NCBI GenBank assembly: GCA_024803745.1
Contig: JANJXV010000024.1
Location: forward strand, 7,534,106-7,598,105
Direction: 5' to 3'
DNA length: 64,000 bases
Source of the DNA: Megascapheus bottae
Taxonomy: Eukaryota; Chordata; Mammalia; Rodentia; Geomyidae
Positions 39,146-51,203 of the stretch are shown here, in pieces. Positions within the stretch are counted from its first letter, which is position 1. Every line of letters starts with the position of its first letter. The notes under the pieces are model-generated. The model worked only from the letters and a program-made list of their open reading frames with translations. It did not search any database and was not told the origin of the DNA. A program made the position numbers and the translations under genes.

Positions 39146-39880
39146 CTTTTTTAAAAATTTTATTTTATTTTGAGAGTGATGTATACAGGGGTTACAACTA
39201 TATTCACAAGGTAATGAGGACATTACTTCCCTTCCCATGTTTTTCTCCCACTTTCCCTCCTCCCCCACTGCCTCCCAACTTGTAGAGTATATTTCCAACA
39301 TATTGCCTTGTGAATATCACTTTTACACTGGTTCATCTTTGTCCTCTCTCATCATCTTATTTTTCCCTTTCCCTTCCCTGATCTAAATACATGAATAAGT
39401 GTATATACAATATACCAGGTACCAAAGCCAGATACAACATCAACACAGGATAAACTCTAAGGGAAAGAAAAGAGGAGTGAAGATATAACTTTAAAACAAC
39501 AACCACAGGGTAAATCTTTTGTTTCTCTATCCTGGAGTTCATTTTGCTTAGGCCCTTCCTATATGGTCATATGCTCATAGCTTTTGAGCTATTGCCATCC
39601 TCTGCTAGGTAGGAAAGTCCTAGATGCATACTAATTATTACAAATGAGGGAAACCATGAAGCCTATGTTCCTTTGGATCTGTCTTACTTCACTTAATGTG
39701 ATTTTTTTCCAAGTCTTTCCATTACCTTACCAATGAGGCAATGCCATTCTTTCTGATGGCAGAGTAGAATTCCATTGTGTATAAATACCACATCTTCTTG
39801 ATCCATTCATCCACTGAGGTTCCATATCTTAGCTACAGTGAATAATGCTGTGATGAACATGGTTGTGCTAAATACCTGAG
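39146..39880 (-). mobile_element. L1 3' end (type B 3' UTR and ORF2 C-terminus), reverse
   Basis: From the T-rich end: 'gtatacaggggttacaac', 'ctcccacttgtagag'-like text, 'ccttgtgaatatcactttt', 'caatataccaggtaccaa', then ORF2 C-terminal sequence from about 39640 ('gggaaaccatgaagcctatg', 'cagagtagaattccattgtg', 'catcttcttgatccattcatc'). The coding frame is broken. Confidence 0.85.
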
Positions 39881-39973
39881 GTTCTCATTATAAATAACCA
39901 TGCTTATGGTCCAATAGAGTGAAAATTATCTTTGTTATCTTTGTTTTCTCATTTTTCATTAGGGATTTGGGAA

Positions 39974-40194
39974 TAGAATTCACAATTTTTTTTGCCAGTC
40001 CTGGGCTTGAGCTCAGGGCCTGAGCACTGTCCTTGGACTTTCTCAAGGCTACAGCTCTACCACTTGAGCCTCAGCACCACTTCAGGCTTTTTTCTATATG
40101 TAGTACCGAGGAATCGAATCCGGGTCTTCATGCATGCTAGGCAAGCACTTTAACCACTAGGCCAAACTCCTGGCCCCTAGAATTCACAATTTTT
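39974..40194 (-). mobile_element. IDL-Geo SINE, reverse, with 17-bp target-site duplication
   Basis: The body runs 39991-40177: 'gccagtcctgggcttgagc', 'ctctaccacttgagcctcagc', 'gtaccgaggaatcgaatcc'. Perfect flanks 'tagaattcacaattttt' at 39974-39990 and 40178-40194 indicate a recent insertion. Confidence 0.95.
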
Positions 40195-41707
40195 ATCAAT
40201 GGAACAATAGAAAAGAATTTCTATAGCAGGTTACATATGAAGGTGAAGTCTACAGGGTAGTTCTACCTAGTTTTAGACAAATTATTATATCTGGAGGCAG
40301 CACTGTTGAAAATCTATACCTTGCTATTGAGTTATACATGTTACTTAAGGGTCTGAGTACCTTAAGAGTAGACTGGCAGCTGTCTGGAACAGCCTGGGCT
40401 CTTCATTCATACTTTTATATAATTAATTGTCCTCAATTTGGTCCTGATTCTGACAAAGTAAGGACAAAAAGACACCATGGAGTTTCTCCAGCTGAGATGA
40501 CAAGGGCTTCATTTCCTAACAGAATTGATGGTTCTGATAACCTCCAACTATGATCACAGGATTTAGCACTGTCCACAGAGGAATTTGGAAAGTTCTATTG
40601 TCAATGAGACATACATGTCTCAGGAGATTGAGGTTACATGAAATCCCAAATCTCTCTCTCCTTTCTTTTTCCACAAATACTTTGTTGCTTCCTTGTTAGA
40701 TGTGCTCTGGGAATAATGACAAATATAGCTTCCTTTTAAGAAATCAAAGGTTATCCTAGTATGTGTGGGTAGTACTTGCTTCCCAGATCTTTGCCTGATG
40801 TAATCAATGATTTAAAACATTACAAGAAATTATTGTGCTTGTGAAAAGTCAGCAGGCAGAAAATGCCCCATGTGTTTTAATTTTTATACAGACGTGAAAA
40901 TGAATATGCATATATTCATATACACCTGTGCACACACACAGACATAGATGTGTATATATTGAACTGCACAAAGAAGTTGCATGTAATTGATTCATTATTT
41001 TGATCATAAACTAAGTTTTGCAGATATTTTTCAGGATCATATACTGGAGCTTATTAAAATATGTACCTCAGAAAGTCATTAAATGTATCAGGCTAGAATA
41101 TAGACAAGTAACAGGGAAGGATTATCTTTTCCCCAATAATTGCAGATTTTTGTATTACAGGGCACTGTAAGGAAATGGAAAATACAAAGTGTTTAATTTG
41201 AGAAAATATGAATAAGAGGACTATATAAAAAGATGCAATAGAGGTATGAGAAACATAATGAGTAGTACAGTGCCTTATTGGCTAATAGCACAGATATCAC
41301 TTGCTGATCTTAGGGAGAAGTTACAGGCAAGTTCCAAGATTTCAAGTTCCAAGGTTCCCAGAACCTTTGAAGGAGATATCTTGTAGAGAGAGTGGTATCT
41401 AAAGAGGAGCTGAACCCATGGAGAAAACATTCATCCCTAACAGACCTACTATGGCAAGAAGAGAGTACAAAGATTTAGGGTTATTTCCAGCCCTAACTAT
41501 CAAGTCTGCTATGCATTCACTACTGGAAAACCCATTTGTCAGTTCCAGCCATAACCAAGAAATAAGGAAGCATCCATGTAGGCAGCTACTCAGCCTCAAG
41601 GTAGCATGGAAAAATACTTCTGTGAGATAAATAGAACATGTGCAGGAAAATATTTATTGGTTTTCTTTCTCCTTTTTTGGTCCAGAATTAAAGATGAACA
41701 AATAAAA
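40195..41707. other. Unique non-coding sequence
   Basis: No gene or repeat recognised. Open frames of about 70 codons at 40338 and 41418 carry no signature. Confidence 0.4.
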
Positions 41708-41937
41708 GCTGGGTGCCTGGGCTCATACCTGTAAGCCTAGCTACTCAGGAGGCTGAGGTCTGAGAATTACAGTTTGAAGCCAGCCTGGGCAGCAAAGTCT
41801 GACTCTTAAATCCAATAAATTTAGAAAAAGCTGGAATCAGAGCTGTAGCTTATGTGGTGTAGAGCTAGCCTTGAGCACAAAGAGGCCCAGACACAGTGCC
41901 CAGACCTTGAGTTCAAGCTCCATGACCAGAAAAAAAT
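41708..41937 (+). mobile_element. B1-Geo composite SINE
   Basis: 'gctgggtgcctgggctcatac', 'agctactcaggaggctgagg', Geo half 'cagagctgtagcttatgtgg', ending 'gttcaagctccatgacca' and an A tail. Confidence 0.88.
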
Positions 41938-42144
41938 TCACCATAGCGACCAAATTGAATTGCTTTCCACAAAGCTGAAAGTCTCAGCAATTTCTAGGAA
42001 AGGTTTTCAGACCTAGTTTTCCAAGTAAAGAAGCTGGAGATTTGGAGACAGACCCACTGGGCCTTGACCCTACTATGTGGTTATGCCATACTGACATAAG
42101 AATTCATTGCTCCAAGCCTAGTTTTCACAAGACAAGTAGGGAAT

Positions 42145-42382
42145 AAGAATGTATGCAAGGCTGGGATTTTAGCCTAGTGGTAGAGTGCTTGCCTAGTATG
42201 CGCAGAGATCCGGGTTCACTTCATTGGTACCACATACATAGAAAAAAAACAGAAGTAGCGATGTGGTTCAAGTGGTAGATCTCTAGCCTTGAAAAAGCCT
42301 AAGGACAGTGTTTAGGCCCTGAGTTCAAGCCCCAGGACTGGCAAAAATAAAAACTAAAACAAACAACAAAGAATGTATGCAA
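42145..42382 (+). mobile_element. IDL-Geo SINE with 14-bp target-site duplication
   Basis: The body runs 42159-42368: 'ttagcctagtggtagagtgc', 'gggttcacttcattgg', 'gatgtggttcaagtgg', 'caagccccaggactggc'. Flanks 'aagaatgtatgcaa' at 42145-42158 and 42369-42382 are identical. Confidence 0.95.
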
Positions 42383-42935
42383 AATACAGAACCTCTGCTA
42401 GGACAATCCTAGACATATACTAATTACTACAAATGAGGGAAACCATGAAGCCTATGTTTCTCTGGGTCCTCTTATGATTTTTTTCCAAGTCTTTCCAATT
42501 TCTTATGTATGGATGGGATATCATCCTTTCTCATGGAAGCACAGAATTCCATTGTGTATATATATAGCACATTTTCTTAATCCATTAATCTACTGAAGGG
42601 CGTCTAGAGTGGTTCCATATCTTAGCTATGGTTTATCCCCTGTAGTCCCTGTTTCTGACTCTGGTACCCTATATGCACATTTATCTGATTTGGGGAAGGG
42701 AAGGAGAATAACAAAATGATGAAACAAGGAGAAAAGATGAACCAATATAACAGCAATACTCACAAGGCACTGGTTGGAAAATGAACTTTACAACTTGTCT
42801 GTACCTGTCAGGGAAGGGTTTTTTGGGGAGAGTGATAGTGGGAAAAAACTAGGGGGATACCATTCTTATATAACTGTAATCCTTCTGTATATCACTTTTA
42901 CAACAAGATAAAATTAAATTAAAAATATAGAACCT
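42381..42935 (+). mobile_element. L1 insertion with inverted 5' part (type B tail)
   Basis: 42395 to about 42635 is reversed ORF2 C-terminal and early 3' UTR sequence ('gggaaaccatgaagcctatg', 'cagaattccattgtgtat'). About 42636-42921 is forward type B 3' UTR ('ctttacaacttgtctgtacc', 'ctgtaatccttctgtatatc') with an A-rich end. Flanks 'aaaatacagaacct' (42381-42394) and 'aaaatatagaacct' (42922-42935) differ at one base, so both halves are one insertion. Confidence 0.85.
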
Positions 42936-44849
42936 GTTGAAGAGGAAATCGCAAAAGTAAAGAAGCTTGCATAAAGGCACATAGAAAATTATTTTTTCTA
43001 CTTGAACGATAGGTGCAAAATTCTTGTTCCATAGACAATGTAGGTTTTCCTCTCTCTACATGCCATTCATACTTCACAATTTGTAAACACAGCTACTTTC
43101 TCACTCCATCTAGATACTGCCTCTTATCTAAAATGTACACTTTGCCTTACAGGTTCGAACCTCCATCACTTTCTAATGACGTCTGATTCTTCAATGTGCT
43201 CACGGGTCCTCTAGGTGCTAAAAGACAACTGCATGAAACTATAGAGAAATCAACATTTACAATTTACTTTAAGCTATGTACATATGTACATGCAATGAAA
43301 TACAATTATTAAAAAGAAATCTGTCTCAGTCTCTCTCACACACATACATGTACACATTTACTTACTAATGTTTTATAAATCTATTTCTTTATAGAATTCT
43401 CTCATCAATAGCATTAATCCTCTTTTTAAAAAAAATGATGCAGTGTCTGTTTTTCTTTCTTGGCTATTTCCAACCTCTTTTATTTTTATAGTCAAACTCC
43501 TGATATGTACAATGCCTATCAGGAGCTATTTGGAGAACTTACTTACAATTTCTGTGACTGTCATTTCTTTACTATTTCTCACTTTCCATCTATGTCTTCT
43601 TTTCTATTTCCTTTAAATCATTTTTATCTTCTTTCCATCAAAACAGAATTCTCCCAATTGCTACCTGTGTCTTATCACTTATTTTTACAGTGAACTCCTT
43701 CAGCTCTACACAGAACCATTTATCTTTTGGTAGTTTCATAGTGGAAAGCTAGTCTGTACTATTAAGCCTTTGGGTTTATTCAGTGTTTCTGAAACAGTTC
43801 CCACAGTTATTTTTGATGGTGATCAAGAGTTACCATCTATTTTTCCTTCATTCCTGAGATAGAAGGAGAGAAAAGAGACAGACAGAAAGGATGTAAATAG
43901 AAAAGTAAAGAAAATTTTCTGGACACCTTATGGAGAAAGGAATGTACATAAATACTAAGTTGTTATACACTTTAGCTGAGCTAGATGATTTGACTCATCC
44001 AGTTAGTTAATTGCTGGGAAACTTCAGAATAGAAAGGGATTCTCTAGTAACTGTTGGGTTCAGTCACAAGAAGACTCTGCAATTAATTTTAAAAATCAGA
44101 ACTGACAATTGACAATATGGACATGCCAATGAAGCTGGGTAAGAGCTGTGATATGACACCAGACTTGGTAAAGATGAGGCCAAAAAGTGGGGAATTCTGC
44201 CTTAGCATGGGAAATAGTGCTGCAAACACTTAGTGAAGAAACATCGGTTAAAAGCGTGTTGCAAAGTGAAACATCATAAGGAATCCCACCTAAGTGACCA
44301 TTTCAAAGTGAACTAAAATTTTAAGACAAAGGTAGTTAAGAAAATTTTCGAAAGAGGGTAAGAAAAACAAAAACAAAAACAACAAAACACGAGATATAGG
44401 GCCCATGGCCAAGCCTAAATCAAAAGATTAGTGTGATCTTTATGAAGAGTGTCAGAAAATCTAACATTCTCATTGACAGAAAAAATGAGGTTCAAAACTA
44501 GCAAGACTATTAAAATAACTTTAGAGGTGAGTTTAAAGTGAAAAAAAATTCATCACGGAGAAAATGAAATGCCATAGCAAAGACAACTGACTCATTATTA
44601 CTCTTCAGGAGGTTACTTCCTCTCTCTGTGATACAGCTTGCTGCTCCTTCATGAATGGAAGGGTCTTGGTTACCAATGTGTTACCAACTGAATTTTGCTT
44701 CTGATATTCACAAAGCGAATTTTTCTTCAAGCCAGAAAGGAGGATATATCAAAGAGTTTGAATTATAACCAAGCTATAGAGATGGGAAAAAGTAGGTTGA
44801 ATGAATAAATGGAACAGCTACTATTAATACATTACAAATAAAGGTTGTC
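42936..44849. other. Unique non-coding sequence
   Basis: No gene or repeat of known type. A-rich stretches occur at 44340-44400. Confidence 0.4.
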
Positions 44850-45097
44850 AAATTCACTTGTCAGTCATGGGGCTTGAACTCTGGGCCTGGGCGCTGTCCC
44901 TGAGCTTTTCAGCTCAAGGCTACTGCCCTACCCCTTGAGTCACAGCCCCATTTCCTATTTTCTAGTAGTTAATTGGAGATAAGAGTCTCACATTTTTTTG
45001 TGCCCAGGCTGGCTTTGAAACCCAGTCTTCAGATCTTAGCCTCTTGAGTAGCTAGGATTATAGGCATGAGCCACCACGCCCAGCACTAAATTCACTT
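44850..45097 (-). mobile_element. B1-Geo composite SINE with target-site duplication
   Basis: The body runs 44860-45086: 'gtcatggggcttgaactctgg', 'ttaattggagataagagtct', 'ggctggctttgaaacccag', 'gattataggcatgagccacc'. The flank 'aaattcactt' is at 44850-44859 and 45088-45097. Confidence 0.92.
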
Positions 45098-45891
45098 CTA
45101 CTGAAGGGTTAATATAGAAATGTCAGAGACATGAAGTTTCTGATTTCAGTGTAATGTGCGATGAATCAACTATGATTTACTTTTAGTAAAAGAATTGGGA
45201 AGCTGAGAGGAAATGAGAATTGGGTTGCCTAGGGCAGTTCTTGATACTGATAAAGCACACAGTGCAGCTAATAAACTGAGAAAGAAAATTTTAATAATAC
45301 CACCTACATAACCCCCACAGCAGGTAGACAAAGACCCTAAGTGGTGTCTTTGCTAATGGAAAAGTGACTATTCTGAACCTAGAAACTGGAACTTGAAGGG
45401 GTAGAATCCTATGTTATTTTCTTCTTTTACATTAATCTCTAACCCCTCATTTTTATAGCTTACATAAATTGTTAGTACACTCTTTCATAAAATGTCCAAA
45501 ATGGAATGTTCTGGTCTGAGAATTGTACAGCTGGAAGTGATATCTACATTACTTGTGAGTCCTCACATCTTTGACATATTTCTGATACTCCACTTTTACA
45601 TCATTGATGACCATTGACGCTGTCTTTGGTAAAAAGAGAAGCTGAAAGAATTAAAATGTCAACTCTGCAGTCAACTGCAACATTAGTTCTTTGTGTTTGT
45701 GGCTTGTCAGTACTTAAATATGGGCTGTTTTCTGACTAAATTATGAACTACTTATGAAAACTTGAACTCCTATCCCTATAGAGCTCAGTCCCTTGCTTTG
45801 TGTGGCTAGTCCCCATAGCCTGTTTTATCAAGGCTTAGTAAATATGTAAATGCAGGTTTGTTTCCTTACTACCTCCTCCATGACTCTGAAT
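45098..45891. other. Unique non-coding sequence
   Basis: No gene or repeat recognised. Confidence 0.4.
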
Positions 45892-47492
45892 AAATAGCTA
45901 CCAGTAGCATCATTCTATATGGCCCTATGTATCTAGGTTTTGTTCTATTGTAAATGTCTGCTAGGAGAGCCCAAGATTTCTACTGATTATGACAAATGAG
46001 GGAAACCACTGAGCCTATGTTCCTTTGAGTCTGGCTTACTTCACTTAATATGATTTTTTCTAAGTCTTTCCATTTCCTTACAAATTGGGCAATATTGTTC
46101 TTTCTGATAGAAGCACAGAATTCCATTGTGTACAAATACCACATCTTGTTGATCCACTCATCAACTGAGGGGCATCTGGATTGGTTCCATATCTTTGCTA
46201 TGGTAAATAGTGCTGCAATGAACATCATTGTTCTAGTGGGTTTGGTATGTCCTTGTTTCTGGACAATTGAGTAAATGCCAAGTAGTGGAATTGCTGGGTC
46301 ATAGGGGAGGTCTAATGTTTAGTCTTTTGAGGAACTGCCATACTGCTTTCCATAGTGGTTGAACAAGTTTGCACTCCCACCAACAGTGTAGTAGTGATTC
46401 CTCCTGGCCACATCCCTTATTAGATGTCTTGATCCTGGCCATTCTAACTGGAGTGAGGTGGAATCTTAGAGTTGTTTTGATTTGCATTTCTTTTATTGCC
46501 AGAGATGTCGAGCATTTCTTCATGTGTCTATAGGCCATTTTTGTTTCTTCTTCAGAAAAGACTCTCTTTAAGTCTTTGGCCCATCTTTTAATGGGATGGT
46601 TGTTTCTTTGGAGATTAGTTTTGGATTGATTCAATTTTTTGAGTTGTTGATATATTTTAGATATGAGGCCTTTGTCTGTTGTATAGTTAGTGAATACCTT
46701 CTCCCGCTCTGTAGGCTTTCTAGTTAGTTTGCTAGGTATGTCCTTTTCCTTACAGAAGCTCTGCAGTTTAATGTAGTCCCACTTATCCAGCCTTTCTGTG
46801 ATTTGTTGGGTTTCTTGGTCCTTATTAAGAAAGTTTTGACCTGTGCCAAGGAGGCCTAGTGTATCTCCTATTCCTTCTTGTAAAGTTTTCAGTGTATCTT
46901 CTTTTACCTAGAGGCCTTTGAGAAGGATACAACTTTAGTTTTCTGCGGGTGCTTAACCAGTTCTGCCAGCACCACTTGTTGAAGAGGCTGTCTTTCTTCC
47001 ATTCTATTTTTTGGCTCCCTTATCAAAGATTAGGTGGCCATGGGTCTTTGGGTTAATATCTGGGCCCTCAGTCCTATTCCATTGGTCTTCAGGCCTGTTC
47101 TTGTGCCAGTACCGAGCTGTTTTGGTCAGTATAGCTCTGTAATAGAGTCTAAAGTTTGGTATTGAAATTCCTCCTGCCCTCTTCTTTCTGCTAAGAATTG
47201 TTTTTGCTATATGGGGTCTCTCATCTCTTTTGCTCTCCCTTGGTTATCTCATATTGTTAAAGTATTTCACCTGGTTATCTGATATATTGTATATATTCAT
47301 ATTTGGTTATTTGAAGTCAGATAGGGAAGGGAGAAAACAAGATGAGGATTGGGGGTGGGAGAAGGAAAATGGGGACCAAGACATGAGAAAGGGTATATCA
47401 ATGTATGTGAAGTAATGCACCCTCTATCTGGTGAATATAATGTAACCCTTCTATTAATTACAATAAAACATATATGAAAAAAATAGCTACCA
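45892..47492 (+). mobile_element. 1.6-kb L1 insertion with inverted 5' part
   Basis: 45904 to about 47217 is reversed ORF2: its minus-strand translation includes [15 protein letters not shown], the conserved ORF2 C-terminal region, plus upstream text. About 47218-47480 is the forward type A 3' UTR ('ctctcatctcttttgctctc' to 'caataaaacatatatga'). Flanks 'aaatagctacca' at 45892-45903 and 47481-47492 are identical. About 80 bases of L1 seem missing at the junction compared with other copies here. ORF2 has several stops and frameshifts and is dead. Confidence 0.92.
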
Positions 47493-47605
47493 ACAGAGCC
47501 CAGGAACTGTTTTGCTCTTTACCCTCTAAGCTGCTTTGAGCATTTTTCTCTGGTGATCTTCAACTCCAATCCTTATGACCCATGCATTGATTTGTTCTGG
47601 GGTGC

Positions 47606-47961
47606 TCAATTCAGCATTTTTTCTTTTTTGTCAGTCCTGGGCGTGAGCTTAGGGCCTGGGCACTATCCTTGGGTTTTCTCAAGGCTAGAACCCTACCACT
47701 TGAGCCACAGCACCACTTCCATCTTTTTTTTATAGTAATTAGTAAAAAGGTTACATGATATTTGCCAGATAGAAGGTGCATTAATTCACATACATTGATA
47801 CCCTTTCACATGTCTTGGTACCCATTACCCTCCCCCCCACACCCCCACCCGTCTTGGTTTTTTTTTAATATATGTTGTACCAAGGAATTGAACCTAGGTC
47901 GATTGCTAGGCAAGCTTTCTACCAGTAGGCCAAACTCCCAGCCCTGTCAATTCAGCATTTT
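47606..47961 (-). mobile_element. IDL-Geo SINE split by an L1 tail
   Basis: The outer SINE (reverse) has its Geo half at 47630-47725 and its ID half at about 47868-47945, with a perfect duplication 'tcaattcagcatttt' at 47606-47620 and 47947-47961. The inner 140 bases are foreign to the SINE (see next entry). Confidence 0.92.
47726..47867 (-). mobile_element. L1 3' UTR (type A) nested in the SINE, reverse
   Basis: 'agtaattagtaaaaaggttac', 'ccagatagaaggtgcatt', 'cacatacattgatacc', then a C-rich block and 'cgtcttgg': the reversed type A L1 tail, ending after about 130 bases. It sits at the A-rich junction between the SINE monomers. L1 text here cannot be part of the SINE itself. Confidence 0.88.
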
Positions 47962-50640
47962 AGCTACTCAATTCTGTTGCTCTCCAGTATCTCTAACACA
48001 ATTAGGCCTACATTTATCATTTTATTGTAGGAATTTGTTCAGTGTTTTGTTTCTCATATTTTGCTCATCCTGACATCAAGAGCATGAAAGCTAAATTTAA
48101 AACTTCTCAAATTATCACTCTTCCAAACCCAAATGCTCTGTTAACAAAAGAATCTTACATTCAGATTACATCCTCACTCCTATTTCAACTATTATGTTCA
48201 TTCATATTTCAATCACTGTATTTTATATTCTCAATATACACTTTCTGCATAATAATAACATTCTAATTCACAACATACTTTGCTCTTCACACTCCAACAA
48301 ACCATCCCACTAATCTTATATTATTTTTCCAAGTATTTTGACTGTGGTAAGAGTGAAAAAGCCTGCCTTGCTCTCTGAGTACCAGATGAAAAGGAAATCC
48401 TCCTATTTAGTATACAAAGCTTTCTAACACAGTGATCCTAATCTATTTTACAACATAATTTCCAGAAAGCAGTCTTTGCTTTGAACAATTTCCTCCATCC
48501 AATGTCTTTTTTTGCTATTCATCCTCTCAGGTTTTCCATTTTTCTTCTGTGTTCAAACTCTAACTCAAACACCACCCCTGTCCTTCAGCCTGCTCTGATC
48601 TCCCAGACCTGATTTACAATAAATTCCTCCTTAATGAATTTCCATATCATAAACTTTGTCACATGTTCCTCTTAACCATCATCTGACATTTTTGTTGAAT
48701 CTGTGAATTTAGGTGATTTTCCCCATTATAAAGTACATAATGAGATTTTATAATATTTTTCCTGTTGTCTATTCATTTATTGACTATAAAACGTTGAGTA
48801 CTTAATGTGTTAGTGGATGATAATACAGTAGTAAACAAGGTGAATTTACAGTGCTGCCAAGAACTAACTTTGCATAGAAGACTACAAAAAAGATAACTGT
48901 TTATTTATTGAATTTAGATAGTAGAAATATAATGATTTTCTCCTTAAACAGTTCTTGAAAATGGATTGAGCTGCTCTTTGTATGCTTTTAGTAAAATTAT
49001 GCTACTTGATTTATAGTGTGATCTGGTCATTATGACTAAAGATGGAAATAACTGACATATAAAGTAGGAAACTTTGTCTCTACTCCTCAGTATCCATGCC
49101 TGACCAGTTCAGCTAGATAGCTGAGCAAGATTATTGCCTTGCTTCCTTATTGTTTTATTCTTGAGCAGCTAATTTTTGTGCTTTTTCCCCCCAGTTACAC
49201 ATAGCAATCAATCATAGCCAGTTCTTGCCAACAAAATAAGTGAGCAAAACCATAAAAAGACAAATGATTCATTTACTAAGCCTGATGCCAGCTGTAAGGG
49301 AAATAGCCCTTTCTGGCTTAGAGCTCACAAGCACAATAGCACATTCTTCCCCAAGGAGCTGTGGCTTGAAATTTCTGAATGGGCTTGCCACCAGGCCCAG
49401 CTGGCAGCACCCTGTGTAACTTCTTCAAATATACATTTTTTCCCTCCAGAACTGAATGGATGGGGTTGTAGGGGGAGAAAGGAGGAAGTGAGGCTCTGTG
49501 TAGTCTGTTCATATTCATTAAAACATGTTTGGAGTTTCATTTTTATTCTCTCCCATTGAATTAATGCATCAAAGTGCAAAAAGTATAATTTCCCTCCCAT
49601 TCTTTTAAAATAGTGACATCTTTCTCAGTATAAATTTTTTATATATATTGTCAGTCCATAAGAACAAAAAATACAGGCAATTAGTGTGGGATCAAGAAAC
49701 TCATTCTTATGGCCATGTTTATTATGTAATATGCAAATAAAAGCAGAATCACTCTGAACTAAGGCAGTACTTAGGCAGATACTCCTCTGGGAATGAGGTC
49801 ACTTAATAGAATAACCTACACAAAGGTTATTAGGCTAGAGAACCTGTTATTTCATGACCTTCAACTGAAAGGAAAACACTGACCGCTAATTAAAGACACT
49901 GTTGCGTGTCCTCTAATTGTTTATCCATTCTTACAACTGTAAAAGACACATGAAGTATATAAGACATTTTCCACAAAGAGCCATGAATGTAGCTCCTGCA
50001 GCATCAAGAATGAATAGAGAGGAGTGAAAAATAAAAATATGCCTTTCCATGCATTTTCCCCCTTCCCACTGGGAAAAGTAGAATTTATGTGGCAAGCATA
50101 TTGCAGACATTGTTGAGCAACAATTCCTGTTCCCATAAAGGTTACCTCTGTGATGCTGCCAAGGCCAGTGCCCTGGTGGGTTATGTGCCAAGTAAGTGCC
50201 AGTTGTGAAATTGTGCTGTGGCTTCACTCTCCATCCTCCTCCTGAATCATCCTTCTTTGCTCCTTTGTACAAGTGTTGTCACTTTTCCCACCGTGAGCAC
50301 CCTCCCTTCTCATTGGGATCTTTCTCCTTACACATAAGCTGAATGTTCCCTTGTTTACCAGGAAACCAGACTGGCTGATTGCTGATTTCATGGAAGTCAC
50401 ACAAGTGAGGCAAACAGCCATGCTTCAAGTAATCTGCATAAAGATTGAACTTGCAAAGCATTAAGTGCTCAACTAGGCCTATAATGCATGCATACTTTTT
50501 CTAAAGGTGGTGGTGGTAGTGACAGTGTATATTTATGTATAATACATGACATATATACATATACATGTATATATGCAAATACGCATATGCATGTATATCC
50601 ATGTTTGCATATATTGATAGATACATGTGAGTTGTATAAT
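47962..50640. other. Repeat-poor non-coding sequence
   Basis: No SINE or L1 is visible in nearly 2.7 kb, unusual for this window. No open frame shows a known domain. Overlapping frames on the minus strand at 49318-50461 differ in register and lack codon signature. It could hold conserved non-coding DNA, which single-sequence reading cannot show. Confidence 0.4.
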
Positions 50641-50644
50641 AGTC

Positions 50645-50988
50645 TATGTATACACAAAAGCATTTTTCCCCCTATGATTATCATAGGGACTGTCCCATGT
50701 GGCCTCATGGTTTGAGTGCATAGTCCTTAGCTGGTGGTGCTGTTCTGGGAGGTGGGCCTCATTGGGGGAAGTGGTTCATTTCCCCACAGCTGGCATACTT
50801 TCCCTGGATACTTCATGCCCCCCTCTTTTTTCTGTCTGCCATGAAGTGAACAGCCTTCTTCACAAGCACCCAGCATAGTGAAATTCTGCCTAAGTTCATA
50901 GGAATAAGTGACCATGGGCTGAATCTTCTCTCTTTAAATTGTTTTGTCAGGCAATTGGTTACAGTGGTGAAAAAGTAACTAATATGAA
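50645..50988 (+). repeat. MaLR/MLT-like LTR remnant
   Basis: 'gtggtgctgttctgggaggtgggcctcattggggga', 'ctgtctgccatgaagtgaac', 'gaccatgggctgaatc', 'ttaaattgttttgtcaggcaattggttacagtggtgaaaaagtaacta' follow the order of the 3' half of a common mammalian MaLR-type solo LTR. No internal retroviral coding sequence is present. Exact subfamily not assigned. Confidence 0.5.
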
Positions 50989-50998
50989 AACATGCATG

Positions 50999-51168
50999 CA
51001 CCAGGTGCAGTGACTCAGGCCTGTAATTCCAGCTACTCAGGAGGCTGAGATCTGCACATTGTGGTTTAAAACCAGCCCAGGCACAGAAAGTCCGTGAGAC
51101 TCCTCTCTCCAATTAACCACCTGTAAACTGAAACTGGTGCTGTGGTTCAAGCCCCATGACCAACAAAA
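50999..51168 (+). mobile_element. B1-Geo SINE with shortened Geo half
   Basis: 'ccaggtgcagtgactcaggc', 'agctactcaggaggctgaga', 'gactcctctctccaattaacc', then 'gtgctgtggttcaagccccatgacc': the middle of the Geo half is deleted. Confidence 0.88.
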
Positions 51169-51170
51169 AG

Positions 51171-51203
<33 letters not shown>
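51171..51203 (+). repeat. (AT)n microsatellite
   Basis: Alternating AT with a few G/C interruptions, grown from the SINE tail. Confidence 0.9.
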
